In this document: positions 44,752-52,723 of the stretch, piece after piece
How the letters are laid out: each line of letters starts with the position of its first letter
Position numbering within the stretch: the first letter of the stretch is position 1
DNA from: an uncultured Bacteroides sp.
GTDB lineage: Bacteria; Bacteroidota; Bacteroidia; Bacteroidales; Bacteroidaceae
NCBI GenBank assembly: GCA_949285025.1
Contig: CASDXG010000030.1
Location: 1-64,000 of the forward strand
Direction of reading: 5' to 3'
DNA: 64,000 nucleotides
The notes under the pieces: model-generated
What the model saw: the letters and a program-made list of their open reading frames with translations, nothing else
Database searches by the model: none
What the model was told of the DNA's origin: nothing
Position numbers and translations under genes: made by a program

Positions 44752-46476
44752 TCATTTTTTCTGATATTTCTGTAAAAGCTCATCGGCAACCGTATCGCCC
44801 AGTTCTTTGGCTTTCCTCAAATTGGCTGTTCCTTCGGATTCTTTTTTCTGCATTATCTGGCAATATCCCAGCATACGATAGGCGGCAGCATTTTTATCGT
44901 TTAGAGCGATTGCTTTTTCCAATGCCTTGACTGCTTCGTTTGTTTGGTTTATCCGCAGATGCACACTTCCTTTTTCCATCCAATAATCCGAGTTGTTCGG
45001 CTCTTTTTCTACCGCTTTGTTTACATCGTCAAGTGCTTGTTTATACATTTTGCATTGCAGTTCTTCTTGCTCTCTTGTGATATAAAAATCGGCAGGAACC
45101 TGTCCCAGCATGGCTTCATCGAACAGATTATAGTCAAATACGGCTTCTCTGTGTTGACCGGCTTCGCTTTTTATTCTCGCCCGTTCGTATATGTAGGGTG
45201 CTGCGTCTTGTCCGTATGGTGGATTGAATCGGGCGATAGCACTGTCCATTAGGGCGATGAGTTCTGTTTTATCTTCGGTTCCCATTAATTCTTTCGTGCG
45301 CATAGCTGCATAAAAACTGTTTGCTGATGCCAAAGGTGACTTATTCACAAAGTCGTATGCGGCCAGTGCTTCGGGATATTTTTGCATGGCGAAATAAATA
45401 TCGCCTTTTGTCTGGTAGTAAATTGGGGCAGGAGAGAGACTGATAGCTTCATCAATTTCGTTAATTGCTCTTTCATAAGTCCAGTCTTTGTAGGGTTTTT
45501 GTTCTCCAATTCCAATCAGATACGTATATAAAAATTTGGCAATATTGGAGTGTACTTCTTCTTTTGGCTCTGCTATTTTCAGCATGGTCTGTAAGTCATC
45601 TTCTGCCAATTGGTTGTGAACATCGTCATGAAAGGTTGCTTGTGCTGTGGCGCGACGCATATAACCTTCCGGATTATTAGGATAGAGAGCGATAAATTCG
45701 TTAAGCAACGATATATACTCTTCTCGGTCGAGTCGGGAAGAAGCCATGTACAGGTAGACTAAAGCATCCGATTCTTTATCGGGAAGTCCTTTTCTTATAC
45801 CGATGGAGTTCAGGGTGAAATCGGTACCGGACAGTGCTCCGATTGAGAGAGATTTTGCATAACCGATACCGATGGCAAAGCTTTCTTTACTGTCTTCTGT
45901 CACGTTTTTCTGGATTAATCCCAATACTTCTCCGTTCTGGTTCATTAGCGGACAACTAACGGTCTTGTCGTTTGTCTGCATATTGATAGTATAGTAAAAC
46001 GAATCGTTGCCGATAAAATCTACTTTCGTGACTCTGCCGTTCAGCCCTGATACGGACTTTTGTGTGGAATAGGGAAGAAGATAAACAGTAGTTCCTTGTG
46101 CGGCGGGCTGTGGAGCAGCGGTAAGGAATACCGGTTTCTTATCTGTTTCCACTTTAAATTTTACTACATCATATATATCATTGGCTCCCATGATGTATTT
46201 GACCGGATATTCTTTCCCGTCTGTTGTAACGATAACGGCGCGTTCGGCTCCTTTAAATAAGCTATAGTCTGATACAGCCGTACCTGTTTCGTCGATGAAA
46301 AACCCGTTACCGGTATTTAATATTTTATCGTTGCCATCGTAAGTTATTACGGAAAAGACAGCTTTGCGAGCTTTATTGACCCATTTGGGTAATTCCTGTG
46401 CTGCACACCAGAAACAGGTTGTCATGCAGCAGAGAATGAGTATAATTCTTTTCATATTCATTATGCTTAGATTCAT
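44752..46476 (-). CDS. Exported trypsin-fold pseudoprotease with TPR domain
   Basis: A 574-residue protein with a signal peptide (ILILCCMTTCFWCAAQ, near residues 11-27). Residues 35-230 follow the HtrA/trypsin pattern (TGNGFFIDETGTAV, NDIYDVVKFKV, MNQNGEVLGLIQ). The catalytic His is replaced (SDYSLF at 69-74) and the GNSGG serine site reads KTVSC (171-175). Only the Asp position (D103) remains. The rest is helical repeats, with clear TPRs near the C-terminus (NSDYWMEKGSVHLRINQTNE, NAAAYRMLGYCQIMQKKESE). It overlaps rlmB by 4 bases. In-frame ATGs at 46461 and 46455 give a more typical signal peptide. It is probably a binding scaffold, which is inferred. Confidence 0.85.
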   Translation of the reverse strand: MNLSIMNMKRIILILCCMTTCFWCAAQELPKWVNKARKAVFSVITYDGNDKILNTGNGFFIDETGTAVSDYSLFKGAERAVIVTTDGKEYPVKYIMGANDIYDVVKFKVETDKKPVFLTAAPQPAAQGTTVYLLPYSTQKSVSGLNGRVTKVDFIGNDSFYYTINMQTNDKTVSCPLMNQNGEVLGLIQKNVTEDSKESFAIGIGYAKSLSIGALSGTDFTLNSIGIRKGLPDKESDALVYLYMASSRLDREEYISLLNEFIALYPNNPEGYMRRATAQATFHDDVHNQLAEDDLQTMLKIAEPKEEVHSNIAKFLYTYLIGIGEQKPYKDWTYERAINEIDEAISLSPAPIYYQTKGDIYFAMQKYPEALAAYDFVNKSPLASANSFYAAMRTKELMGTEDKTELIALMDSAIARFNPPYGQDAAPYIYERARIKSEAGQHREAVFDYNLFDEAMLGQVPADFYITREQEELQCKMYKQALDDVNKAVEKEPNNSDYWMEKGSVHLRINQTNEAVKALEKAIALNDKNAAAYRMLGYCQIMQKKESEGTANLRKAKELGDTVADELLQKYQKK

Positions 46477-47222
46477 TCCTTAGTTAGTTTCCGTTGTTTT
46501 ACAGCTTCGTAAATCAATATACCTGCGGCTACTGATACATTAAGCGACTTGATTTTCCCGAATAATGGTATTTTAACCCATTCATCGCATAAGGATAAAT
46601 GTTCATAAGGAATGCCGGTATCTTCTGCTCCCATGATGATGCAAGTGGGATTTTTATAGTCGGCTTTTATGTAGTCATAATCGCCTTCTTCTGTAGCAGC
46701 TATGATTCTGAAACCACATTCTTTTAAATATTTGATAGTTTGGGCAATATTTTTTTCTCTGCATACAGGCAGCGTGTGAAGAGCTCCTGCAGAGGTTTTG
46801 ATGGCATCAGCGTTTACACTGACACTGTTTTTGGCCGGAATAATAATTGCATTTACGCCGGCACATTCGCATGTCCGGGCAATGGCTCCGAAATTCCGGA
46901 CATCTGTTAGTCCGTCTAATAAGATAAGTAACGGATTTTCTCCTTGTTCGAACAGGAAAGGTACAATATCTTCAGCCCGCTGATAAGTAATGGGTGAGAT
47001 AAAAGCAATTACTCCTTGATGATTTTTTCTTGTGATTTTATTGAGGCGTTCTACCGGAACTCTTTGTATTGGTGCGAATGTGTTTTTTAATGCACTGAAG
47101 AGTTCTTTAGACAGCTCTCCTTGCATATCTTTCTTGATAAGAATCTTATCGATTTCTTTTCCTGCCTCTATTGCTTCGATAACGGCTCTTATGCCGAATA
47201 TCATTTCATTTTTTTCTATCAT
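46473..47222 (-). CDS. rlmB: 23S rRNA 2'-O-methyltransferase, RlmB type
   Basis: A 249-residue SpoU enzyme. The N-terminal domain begins MIEKNEMIFGIRAVIEAIEA. The knot motifs are LDGLTDVRNFGAIARTCE, IIMGAEDTGIP and KSLNVSVAAGILIYEAVK. The family methylates G2251 (E. coli numbering) of 23S rRNA. The ATG at 47222 is the conserved start; an upstream in-frame ATG at 47240 is less likely. It overlaps the TPR gene and is 27 bases after recN. Confidence 0.9.
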   Translation of the reverse strand: MIEKNEMIFGIRAVIEAIEAGKEIDKILIKKDMQGELSKELFSALKNTFAPIQRVPVERLNKITRKNHQGVIAFISPITYQRAEDIVPFLFEQGENPLLILLDGLTDVRNFGAIARTCECAGVNAIIIPAKNSVSVNADAIKTSAGALHTLPVCREKNIAQTIKYLKECGFRIIAATEEGDYDYIKADYKNPTCIIMGAEDTGIPYEHLSLCDEWVKIPLFGKIKSLNVSVAAGILIYEAVKQRKLTKE

Positions 47223-47249
47223 AGATGTTTGTCTTTTCAAATTAGGTGG

Positions 47250-48914
47250 TTAATTAAGACCCAATAATTCGCGGGCATTGTTTAATGCGGCTTCGGTAAG
47301 TTGGGCTCCACTTAGCATATTGGCAATTTCATGAATACGTTCTTCGGAAGTAAGCATGCGTATATGGCTGTTAGTTCCCGTGTCGGTATCTTCCTTATAG
47401 ACCTTATAATGTGTAGTTCCGCGTGCCGCAATTTGTGGGAGATGTGTAATGCTTATGACCTGTCTGTCTTGTTTTCCCATGTTTTGCATGATGATTGCCA
47501 TTTTCTCGGCTATTGATCCTGATACACCTGTATCGATTTCATCAAAGATGATGGTGGGCAGTTTAACGGCTCCGGCTATCATGGCTTTTAAAGAAAGCAT
47601 GACGCGGGCAATTTCTCCCCCTGAGGCGATATCTGCAATATTCTGCATCTTCCCGTTCTTATTTGCCGAAAATAAAAATGCAATGCTGTCTGTTCCTTTT
47701 ATGTCTGGTTCTTTCTTTTGGCTGATTTTTATCGAGAAACGTACATTAGGCATGCCTAAGGGGATTAGGAGCGACTGCATTTTCTCTTCGATTTGCTGTG
47801 CGGATTTCGTGCGTAACTGCGATAAGACCGATGCTTGTTCAAGAACTTTTTCATAAATGTTCTGTTTCTCTTGCTTTAACCTCTCGATGTTTTTGTCGAA
47901 GGATGTAATTGTTTGCAGAGTTTCCCGGTATTGTTCTGTCAGCTTGATAAGGTCTTTTGTTGAATTTACGCGGTGCTTTTGTTGCAGAGAATATATTAAG
48001 TTTAACCGTTCGTTTACATATTCTAATCGGGAGGGATTGAAATCGATGTCCTCTTGTACATTTGAAATTTCCCGGCAAAGGTCTTTCAGCTCTATGTAAC
48101 AGCTGTTCAGTCGCTCGCTCCATTCGTTTGCTTGAGGATATACATGCGAGATATTCTGTAATGTCTGCAGGCATTCTCCGGTAGAATTCAGTATTCCGCT
48201 ATCTTCGTTTTCGATATTTTCCGATACTTTGTATAGAGATGCTTTGATTTCTTCTGCGTGGCTTAGGATTTCTTCTTCCTGTTCCAATGCTTCTTGTTCC
48301 TCTTCTTTTAAACCGGCATTCTCGAGCTGTTCCAGCTGGAAACGGATATAATCCTCGTCTTGGCGGCTTTTTTCAGCCTTGTCTATGAGGTCGTCTAATT
48401 TACGACATACTTGCTTATAGCTTGTGTATCGTGTATGGTACTCGGATAATTCGTTCGTATCTTGTGCAATAATGTCTACAATGTTCAGTTGAAATTCCTC
48501 TTTGTTTAGCAGAAGATTCTGGTGTTGACTATGGATGTCGATTAATTGTTCTCCTAATGTTTTTAGAAGTGAGAGTGTGACAGGAGTATCGTTTATGAAA
48601 GCTCTGCTTTTTCCGCTGGCTAAAACTTCCCGTCGTAATATACAGTCTTCCGGGTCATAATCGATGTCGTTTTCGTAGAAAAATGCTTTCAATCCATAAT
48701 CTTTTATTCTGAAGTGTGCTTCAACAATACATTTGGGCGTATTGTTTTTTATGGCTTTTGTATCGGCCCGTTGTCCTAATAACAGGCCGATTGCTCCTAA
48801 GATAATAGACTTTCCGGCTCCGGTCTCACCGGTAATAACAGAAAAGCCGGGCATGAATTTGATATCCAATGATTCTATCAGTGCGTAATTTTCTATATGA
48901 ATGGATTGTAACAT
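47250..48914 (-). CDS. recN: DNA repair protein RecN
   Basis: A 554-residue SMC-like ATPase for double-strand break repair. Walker A is GETGAGKSIILGAI. A coiled coil of about residues 150-370 follows (EQLENAGLKEEEQEALEQEE). The signature ASGGEIARVMLSLKA and Walker B PTIIFDEIDTGVSG are near the C-terminus. Length is normal. It is 9 bases after coaBC. Confidence 0.95.
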   Translation of the reverse strand: MLQSIHIENYALIESLDIKFMPGFSVITGETGAGKSIILGAIGLLLGQRADTKAIKNNTPKCIVEAHFRIKDYGLKAFFYENDIDYDPEDCILRREVLASGKSRAFINDTPVTLSLLKTLGEQLIDIHSQHQNLLLNKEEFQLNIVDIIAQDTNELSEYHTRYTSYKQVCRKLDDLIDKAEKSRQDEDYIRFQLEQLENAGLKEEEQEALEQEEEILSHAEEIKASLYKVSENIENEDSGILNSTGECLQTLQNISHVYPQANEWSERLNSCYIELKDLCREISNVQEDIDFNPSRLEYVNERLNLIYSLQQKHRVNSTKDLIKLTEQYRETLQTITSFDKNIERLKQEKQNIYEKVLEQASVLSQLRTKSAQQIEEKMQSLLIPLGMPNVRFSIKISQKKEPDIKGTDSIAFLFSANKNGKMQNIADIASGGEIARVMLSLKAMIAGAVKLPTIIFDEIDTGVSGSIAEKMAIIMQNMGKQDRQVISITHLPQIAARGTTHYKVYKEDTDTGTNSHIRMLTSEERIHEIANMLSGAQLTEAALNNARELLGLN

Positions 48915-48923
48915 TTTCTGATT

Positions 48924-50129
48924 TTATGAATCTTTTCTGTATAACGATACAAGTTTGTCTACGATGTCGCTTGCGACTTCCTGCTTTGTCTTCAGCGGAT
49001 AAGGTGTTGTTCCGTTGCAATCGATGATGGTAATTTTATTTGTATCGCAACGGAATCCGGCACCTTTATCGTTTAAAGAGTTCAGAACGATAAAATCGAG
49101 ATTTTTATTTTTCAGTTTGTTTCTTGCATTTGTCGTTTCATCGTTTGTCTCGAGAGCAAAGCCTACCAGCCGTTGGTCCTGACGTTTGATTTTTCCTAAG
49201 GCTGCTGCAATGTCTTGTGTCGGCTTTAATTGTAAGGAATAACCGTTTTGTGTTCGCTTGATTTTCTCGTCCGAGATTGTTTCCGGTGTGAAATCGGCAA
49301 CAGCGGCACACAATATTCCGGCATCAGCATGTTGGTAGTTTTCAACGGCTGCTTCGTACATTTCTTTTGCACTTTCTGTATTGATGCGTTGGATATTCGG
49401 ATGTTTGGTTGTAAGATTGACCGGTCCGCTGATGAGTATTACTTTTGCTCCTCTGTGTGCGCATTCTTCTGCAAGTGCGTAACCCATCTTTCCTGAAGAA
49501 TAATTTCCGATAAAGCGTACCGGATCTATTCTTTCGTAGGTTGGGCCGGCCGTGATTAATATCGTACGTCCTTGCAGTGTTTGCTGTTTGGAAAAGAACG
49601 TTTCTAAATATTCGATGATTTTTTCCGGTTCTTCCATCCGCCCTTTTCCTGTCAGATGGCTTGCAAGTTCTCCTGTAGTCGGCTCAATAATATGATTTCC
49701 GAAAGCCCGCAGTGTGTTTAAATTCTGTTGTGTTGCCGGGTGAGCAAACATGTCTAAATCCATAGCCGGTGCAATGAACACAGGAGCTTTCATCGAGAGA
49801 TAGGTTGTAATTAACATATTATCGGCTATGCCGTTCGCCATCTTCCCTATGGTAGAAGCTGTAGCCGGAGCGATGAGCATGGCATCTGCCCATAGGCCTA
49901 AGTCAACGTGGCTGTGCCATGTTCCGTCTCTTTGTGAGAAGAATTCACTGATTACCGGCTTGCTTGTCAGGGCAGACAACGTAATGGGAGTAATGAATTC
50001 TTTACCTGCGGGCGTGATGACAATCTGCACTTCCGCACCCTTTTTTATCAGTCCGCGTGTTAAAACTGCAGCTTTATAGGCTGCTATGCTTCCGGTTATA
50101 CCTAATACAATTTTTTTCCCTTGCATCAT
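48924..50129 (-). CDS. coaBC: Bifunctional phosphopantothenoylcysteine decarboxylase/synthetase
   Basis: A 401-residue flavoprotein of coenzyme A synthesis. The CoaC half (1-190) has GSIAAYKAAVLTRGL, the active-site histidine in WHSHVDLGLWAD, and PAMDLDMF. The CoaB half (195-401) begins ILITAGPTYERIDPVRFI and includes NSLNDKGAGF. It is 3 bases after the exonuclease gene. An in-frame ATG at 50126 is equally possible. Confidence 0.95.
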   Translation of the reverse strand: MMQGKKIVLGITGSIAAYKAAVLTRGLIKKGAEVQIVITPAGKEFITPITLSALTSKPVISEFFSQRDGTWHSHVDLGLWADAMLIAPATASTIGKMANGIADNMLITTYLSMKAPVFIAPAMDLDMFAHPATQQNLNTLRAFGNHIIEPTTGELASHLTGKGRMEEPEKIIEYLETFFSKQQTLQGRTILITAGPTYERIDPVRFIGNYSSGKMGYALAEECAHRGAKVILISGPVNLTTKHPNIQRINTESAKEMYEAAVENYQHADAGILCAAVADFTPETISDEKIKRTQNGYSLQLKPTQDIAAALGKIKRQDQRLVGFALETNDETTNARNKLKNKNLDFIVLNSLNDKGAGFRCDTNKITIIDCNGTTPYPLKTKQEVASDIVDKLVSLYRKDS

Positions 50130-50132
50130 TTT

Positions 50133-50906
50133 TCAGATCAATTTGCGTTGACGCAATTTGATTTTGGTTAAAACATCCTTAGTATTCAAAGTAAAGTCGC
50201 CGTTTAATATCCATCCGTAATATCCCGGATCCCGTTGGAATACTTCAGTTACAGGCATTCCCTTGTATTTTCCGAAGTTAAAAACTTCTACGCCATTATC
50301 ATCATATACAATACGCCCTGCGAAATCTGCGTTCTTGGAAAACGTCGAATACTCGGAAAGAAAGTTGATGTCGTTTTCCAATATTTCGGGGTAGCGGTCT
50401 AATTGCGCTTTCAGTACTTCATAAGTTGCCCGTGTATCGGCTTCGGCTGTGTGGGCTTCTTCAAGATTTTTCCCGCAGTAGAATTTATATGCAGCCGATA
50501 ATGTCCGTTGTTCGAGCTTGTGATAAATGACCTGAACATCAATGAAGCGGCGTTTGCTTAGGTCGATATCAATACCTGCACGTAGAAACTCTTCTACCAA
50601 TAATGGGACATCGAATCGGTTGGAATTAAATCCGGCGATGTCTGCTCCTTCAAAATCTTTTGCGATGTTTTTGGCAACTTCCTTGAATTTCGGGCAGTCA
50701 GCAACATCTGCATCGTATATTCCGTGAATGGCAGAGGATGTCTCCGGAATATGTATTCCCGGATTTATGCGCATTGTTTTGCTTTCTTCATTGCCGTTGG
50801 GATATATTTTTAAATAACAGATTTCGACGATGTGGTCATTATTGATGTTTGTTCCGGTTGTTTCCAGGTCGAAAAATATTAAAGGTCTTTTTAGGTTCAG
50901 TTTCAT
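50133..50906 (-). CDS. DnaQ-like 3'-5' exonuclease (DEDDh) with ExoX-like C-terminus
   Basis: A 257-residue exonuclease. ExoI is FFDLETTGTNI, ExoII is GFNSNRFDVPLL and ExoIII is HTAEADTRATYE (H-x4-D). Together these make a DEDDh family enzyme. The C-terminal ~60 residues (FNFGKYKGMPVTEVFQRDPG) match the small ExoX/DUF3820-type domain that binds DNA. It probably proofreads or trims DNA. It is directly after dnaN (26 bases) and before coaBC, which supports a replication or repair role. Confidence 0.92.
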   Translation of the reverse strand: MKLNLKRPLIFFDLETTGTNINNDHIVEICYLKIYPNGNEESKTMRINPGIHIPETSSAIHGIYDADVADCPKFKEVAKNIAKDFEGADIAGFNSNRFDVPLLVEEFLRAGIDIDLSKRRFIDVQVIYHKLEQRTLSAAYKFYCGKNLEEAHTAEADTRATYEVLKAQLDRYPEILENDINFLSEYSTFSKNADFAGRIVYDDNGVEVFNFGKYKGMPVTEVFQRDPGYYGWILNGDFTLNTKDVLTKIKLRQRKLI

Positions 50907-50932
50907 TTATTTTTTCCTTTTGCCTGGTTATA

Positions 50933-52057
50933 TTAATCGTTTAACATCATTGGCATGAGCAACATGAGTAAATCTTCGTTTTCTTCCTGTTCTTCCGGGA
51001 CAATCACTCCAGCGCGTGACGGGTCAGCCAATTCGATAATTACGTTTTGTGAAGCGATGTTGTTGAGAATCTCAATAAGGAAGGATGATTTAAATCCGAT
51101 ACTCATGGGCTTCCCCTCGTATGCGCAGGCAATTGTTTCTTCTGCTGAGGTGGAGAAGTCTATGTCTTGGGCTGAGATTTTCATTGAATTATCTGTCAGA
51201 TTTAATTTAATTAGGCTGCTGGCTTGTGACGAGAATACCGATACACGTCTTAAAGCACTTATAAATGTCATCCGGTCGATAATGGCCTTATGCGGGTTGT
51301 TTTGTGGAATAACTGAGTTATAATTCGGGTATCTTCCTTCAATCAGACGGCATATCATTTGATAATTTTCTAAAGAGAATGTTGCGTTTCTGTCATCGAA
51401 CTCAATTTTTACATCCCCTTGTTCTTTGGGAAGAAGGCTTTTCAGCAGATTGGCCGGTTTCTTCGGCAGAATGAAAGCTGCTTTTTCTTCACCTCGTGCA
51501 CCGAAAGTTTTGCATCGTACCAACTTGTGTCCGTCGGATGCCACTAAGGTAATGTCTTCGGTCGTAATGTCGAAATAGATACCGTTCATTACGGGGCGTA
51601 GCTCATCGTCTGCTGTGGCAAAAAAACTACGGTTAATTCCTGCAGTAAGTATTTCAGCCGGGATTGACAGTGATACGGCATTCCCGCCTAATTCTTGGGC
51701 TTGCGGATATTCATCTGCAGGCTGCCCTACCAGATTGTATTTCCCGTTTTGATATTGAACTGTTATTTCTAAATTGTCCGGATTGATTTGAAAATCCAAA
51801 GGCTGTTCTGGGAGTTCTTTCAGTGCTTCAAGTAATGTTTTGGAAGAAACGGCGAAACGTCCGTTTCCGTCGTATTCGCTTACTTCGATGGATGTGGAGA
51901 GTGTCGTTTCATTGTCTGAGGCCGTTAAAGACAGAGTCCCGTCTTCTAATTCCATAAGGAAACAGTCTAATATAGGTAAAGAGTTCTTTGAATTGATAAC
52001 ACGACTGATGGCTTGTAAATGCCCGAAAAGGGTGTTGCTTGAAACAATAAATTTCAT
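50933..52057 (-). CDS. dnaN: DNA polymerase III beta sliding clamp
   Basis: A 374-residue clamp of three similar domains. Family blocks include MKFIVSSNTLFGHLQAISRV at the start, AGINRSFFATADDELRPVMN in the middle, and LLMLLMPMMLND at the C-terminus, as expected for MPMRL-type ends. It forms a ring around DNA for polymerase III. It heads the long minus-strand block and is preceded by a good promoter. No dnaA gene is nearby, so this is not an oriC signature. Confidence 0.97.
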   Translation of the reverse strand: MKFIVSSNTLFGHLQAISRVINSKNSLPILDCFLMELEDGTLSLTASDNETTLSTSIEVSEYDGNGRFAVSSKTLLEALKELPEQPLDFQINPDNLEITVQYQNGKYNLVGQPADEYPQAQELGGNAVSLSIPAEILTAGINRSFFATADDELRPVMNGIYFDITTEDITLVASDGHKLVRCKTFGARGEEKAAFILPKKPANLLKSLLPKEQGDVKIEFDDRNATFSLENYQMICRLIEGRYPNYNSVIPQNNPHKAIIDRMTFISALRRVSVFSSQASSLIKLNLTDNSMKISAQDIDFSTSAEETIACAYEGKPMSIGFKSSFLIEILNNIASQNVIIELADPSRAGVIVPEEQEENEDLLMLLMPMMLND

Positions 52058-52119
52058 GGTTCTGTTATTTTATAGAATTTTTTACGAATGAATGCTCTTA
52101 TATCATTTTATTGATTTGC

Positions 52120-52153
52120 CAAAGTTACGAAAAGATTGCGAACGTGCTGCAAA
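52120..52153 (-). promoter_or_regulatory. Promoter of the dnaN block
   Basis: On the minus strand TTTG is followed after 22 bases by TAACTTTG, a perfect -7 box. The leader is about 55 bases. This is the only obvious promoter upstream of the block of more than 10 kb that runs to ftsE. Confidence 0.6.
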
Positions 52154-52216
52154 AAGGAATTAAAAAATTAGTTTACTTTGCGAGAAAGACTTAATTTCGT
52201 GACCGAATTAATTTGA

Positions 52217-52603
52217 ATGAATATGGAATTATCAGGAAAAGTGATTGCCGCTCTTGAACCGAGAAGCGGAGTATCGAAGACAGGAAATGAATGGAAAGTA
52301 CAGGAATATGTGATAGAAACGCCCGGTACATATCCTCGCAGAATGTGTTTTGATGTATTTGGGGCAGATAAGATACAGCAGTTTAATATTCAGGTCGGCG
52401 AAGAGTTGAATGTGTTTTTTGATATTGATGCCCGTGAATGGCAGGGACGGTGGTTTAATTCTATAAGGGCTTGGAAAGTAGAACGTGTCGGGGCTGTTCA
52501 ACAGGCTTCCTCTGTTGATTCTTCTTTCCCTCCGGTTGATGCGATGCCGGGTGCGCCGGTTGATTTTACGGCTACGGATGAAAAGGACGATCTCCCGTTC
52601 TGA
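52217..52603 (+). CDS. DUF3127 protein
   Basis: A 128-residue protein. The DUF3127 core is MELSGKVIAALEPRSGVSKT ... QYVIETPGTYPRRM ... REWQGRWFNSIRAWKVERV, with beta-strands compatible with an OB fold. A disordered tail ends in an acidic DEKDDLPF, similar in style to single-stranded-DNA-binding protein tails. It is divergent from dnaN, which hints at a DNA-metabolism role; this is inference. An in-frame ATG at 52223 is also possible. Confidence 0.85.
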   Translation: MNMELSGKVIAALEPRSGVSKTGNEWKVQEYVIETPGTYPRRMCFDVFGADKIQQFNIQVGEELNVFFDIDAREWQGRWFNSIRAWKVERVGAVQQASSVDSSFPPVDAMPGAPVDFTATDEKDDLPF

Positions 52604-52624
52604 TTTTGTTTGGAATACGGTATA

Positions 52625-52697
52625 AATAAAGGACTGCATCGTTGTCCGCGATTCGTTTTATGGGAATCTTTTGCGGAAACGATGCAGTCCTTTATAT
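52625..52697. terminator. Bidirectional terminator
   Basis: A 16-bp perfect stem (AAAGGACTGCATCGTT at 52628-52643 with AACGATGCAGTCCTTT at 52678-52693) lies between the convergent DUF3127 and rho genes. Confidence 0.82.
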
Positions 52698-52723
52698 GAA
52701 AATGTCGGGGCCTTTTAATGAAA

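Noticed and set aside
47449..47856. 135-residue plus-strand frame inside recN
   Set aside because: It is antisense to the conserved ATPase domain of RecN.
50933..52216. Replication origin next to dnaN
   Set aside because: No dnaA, no cluster of DnaA boxes and no gene order typical of oriC nearby.
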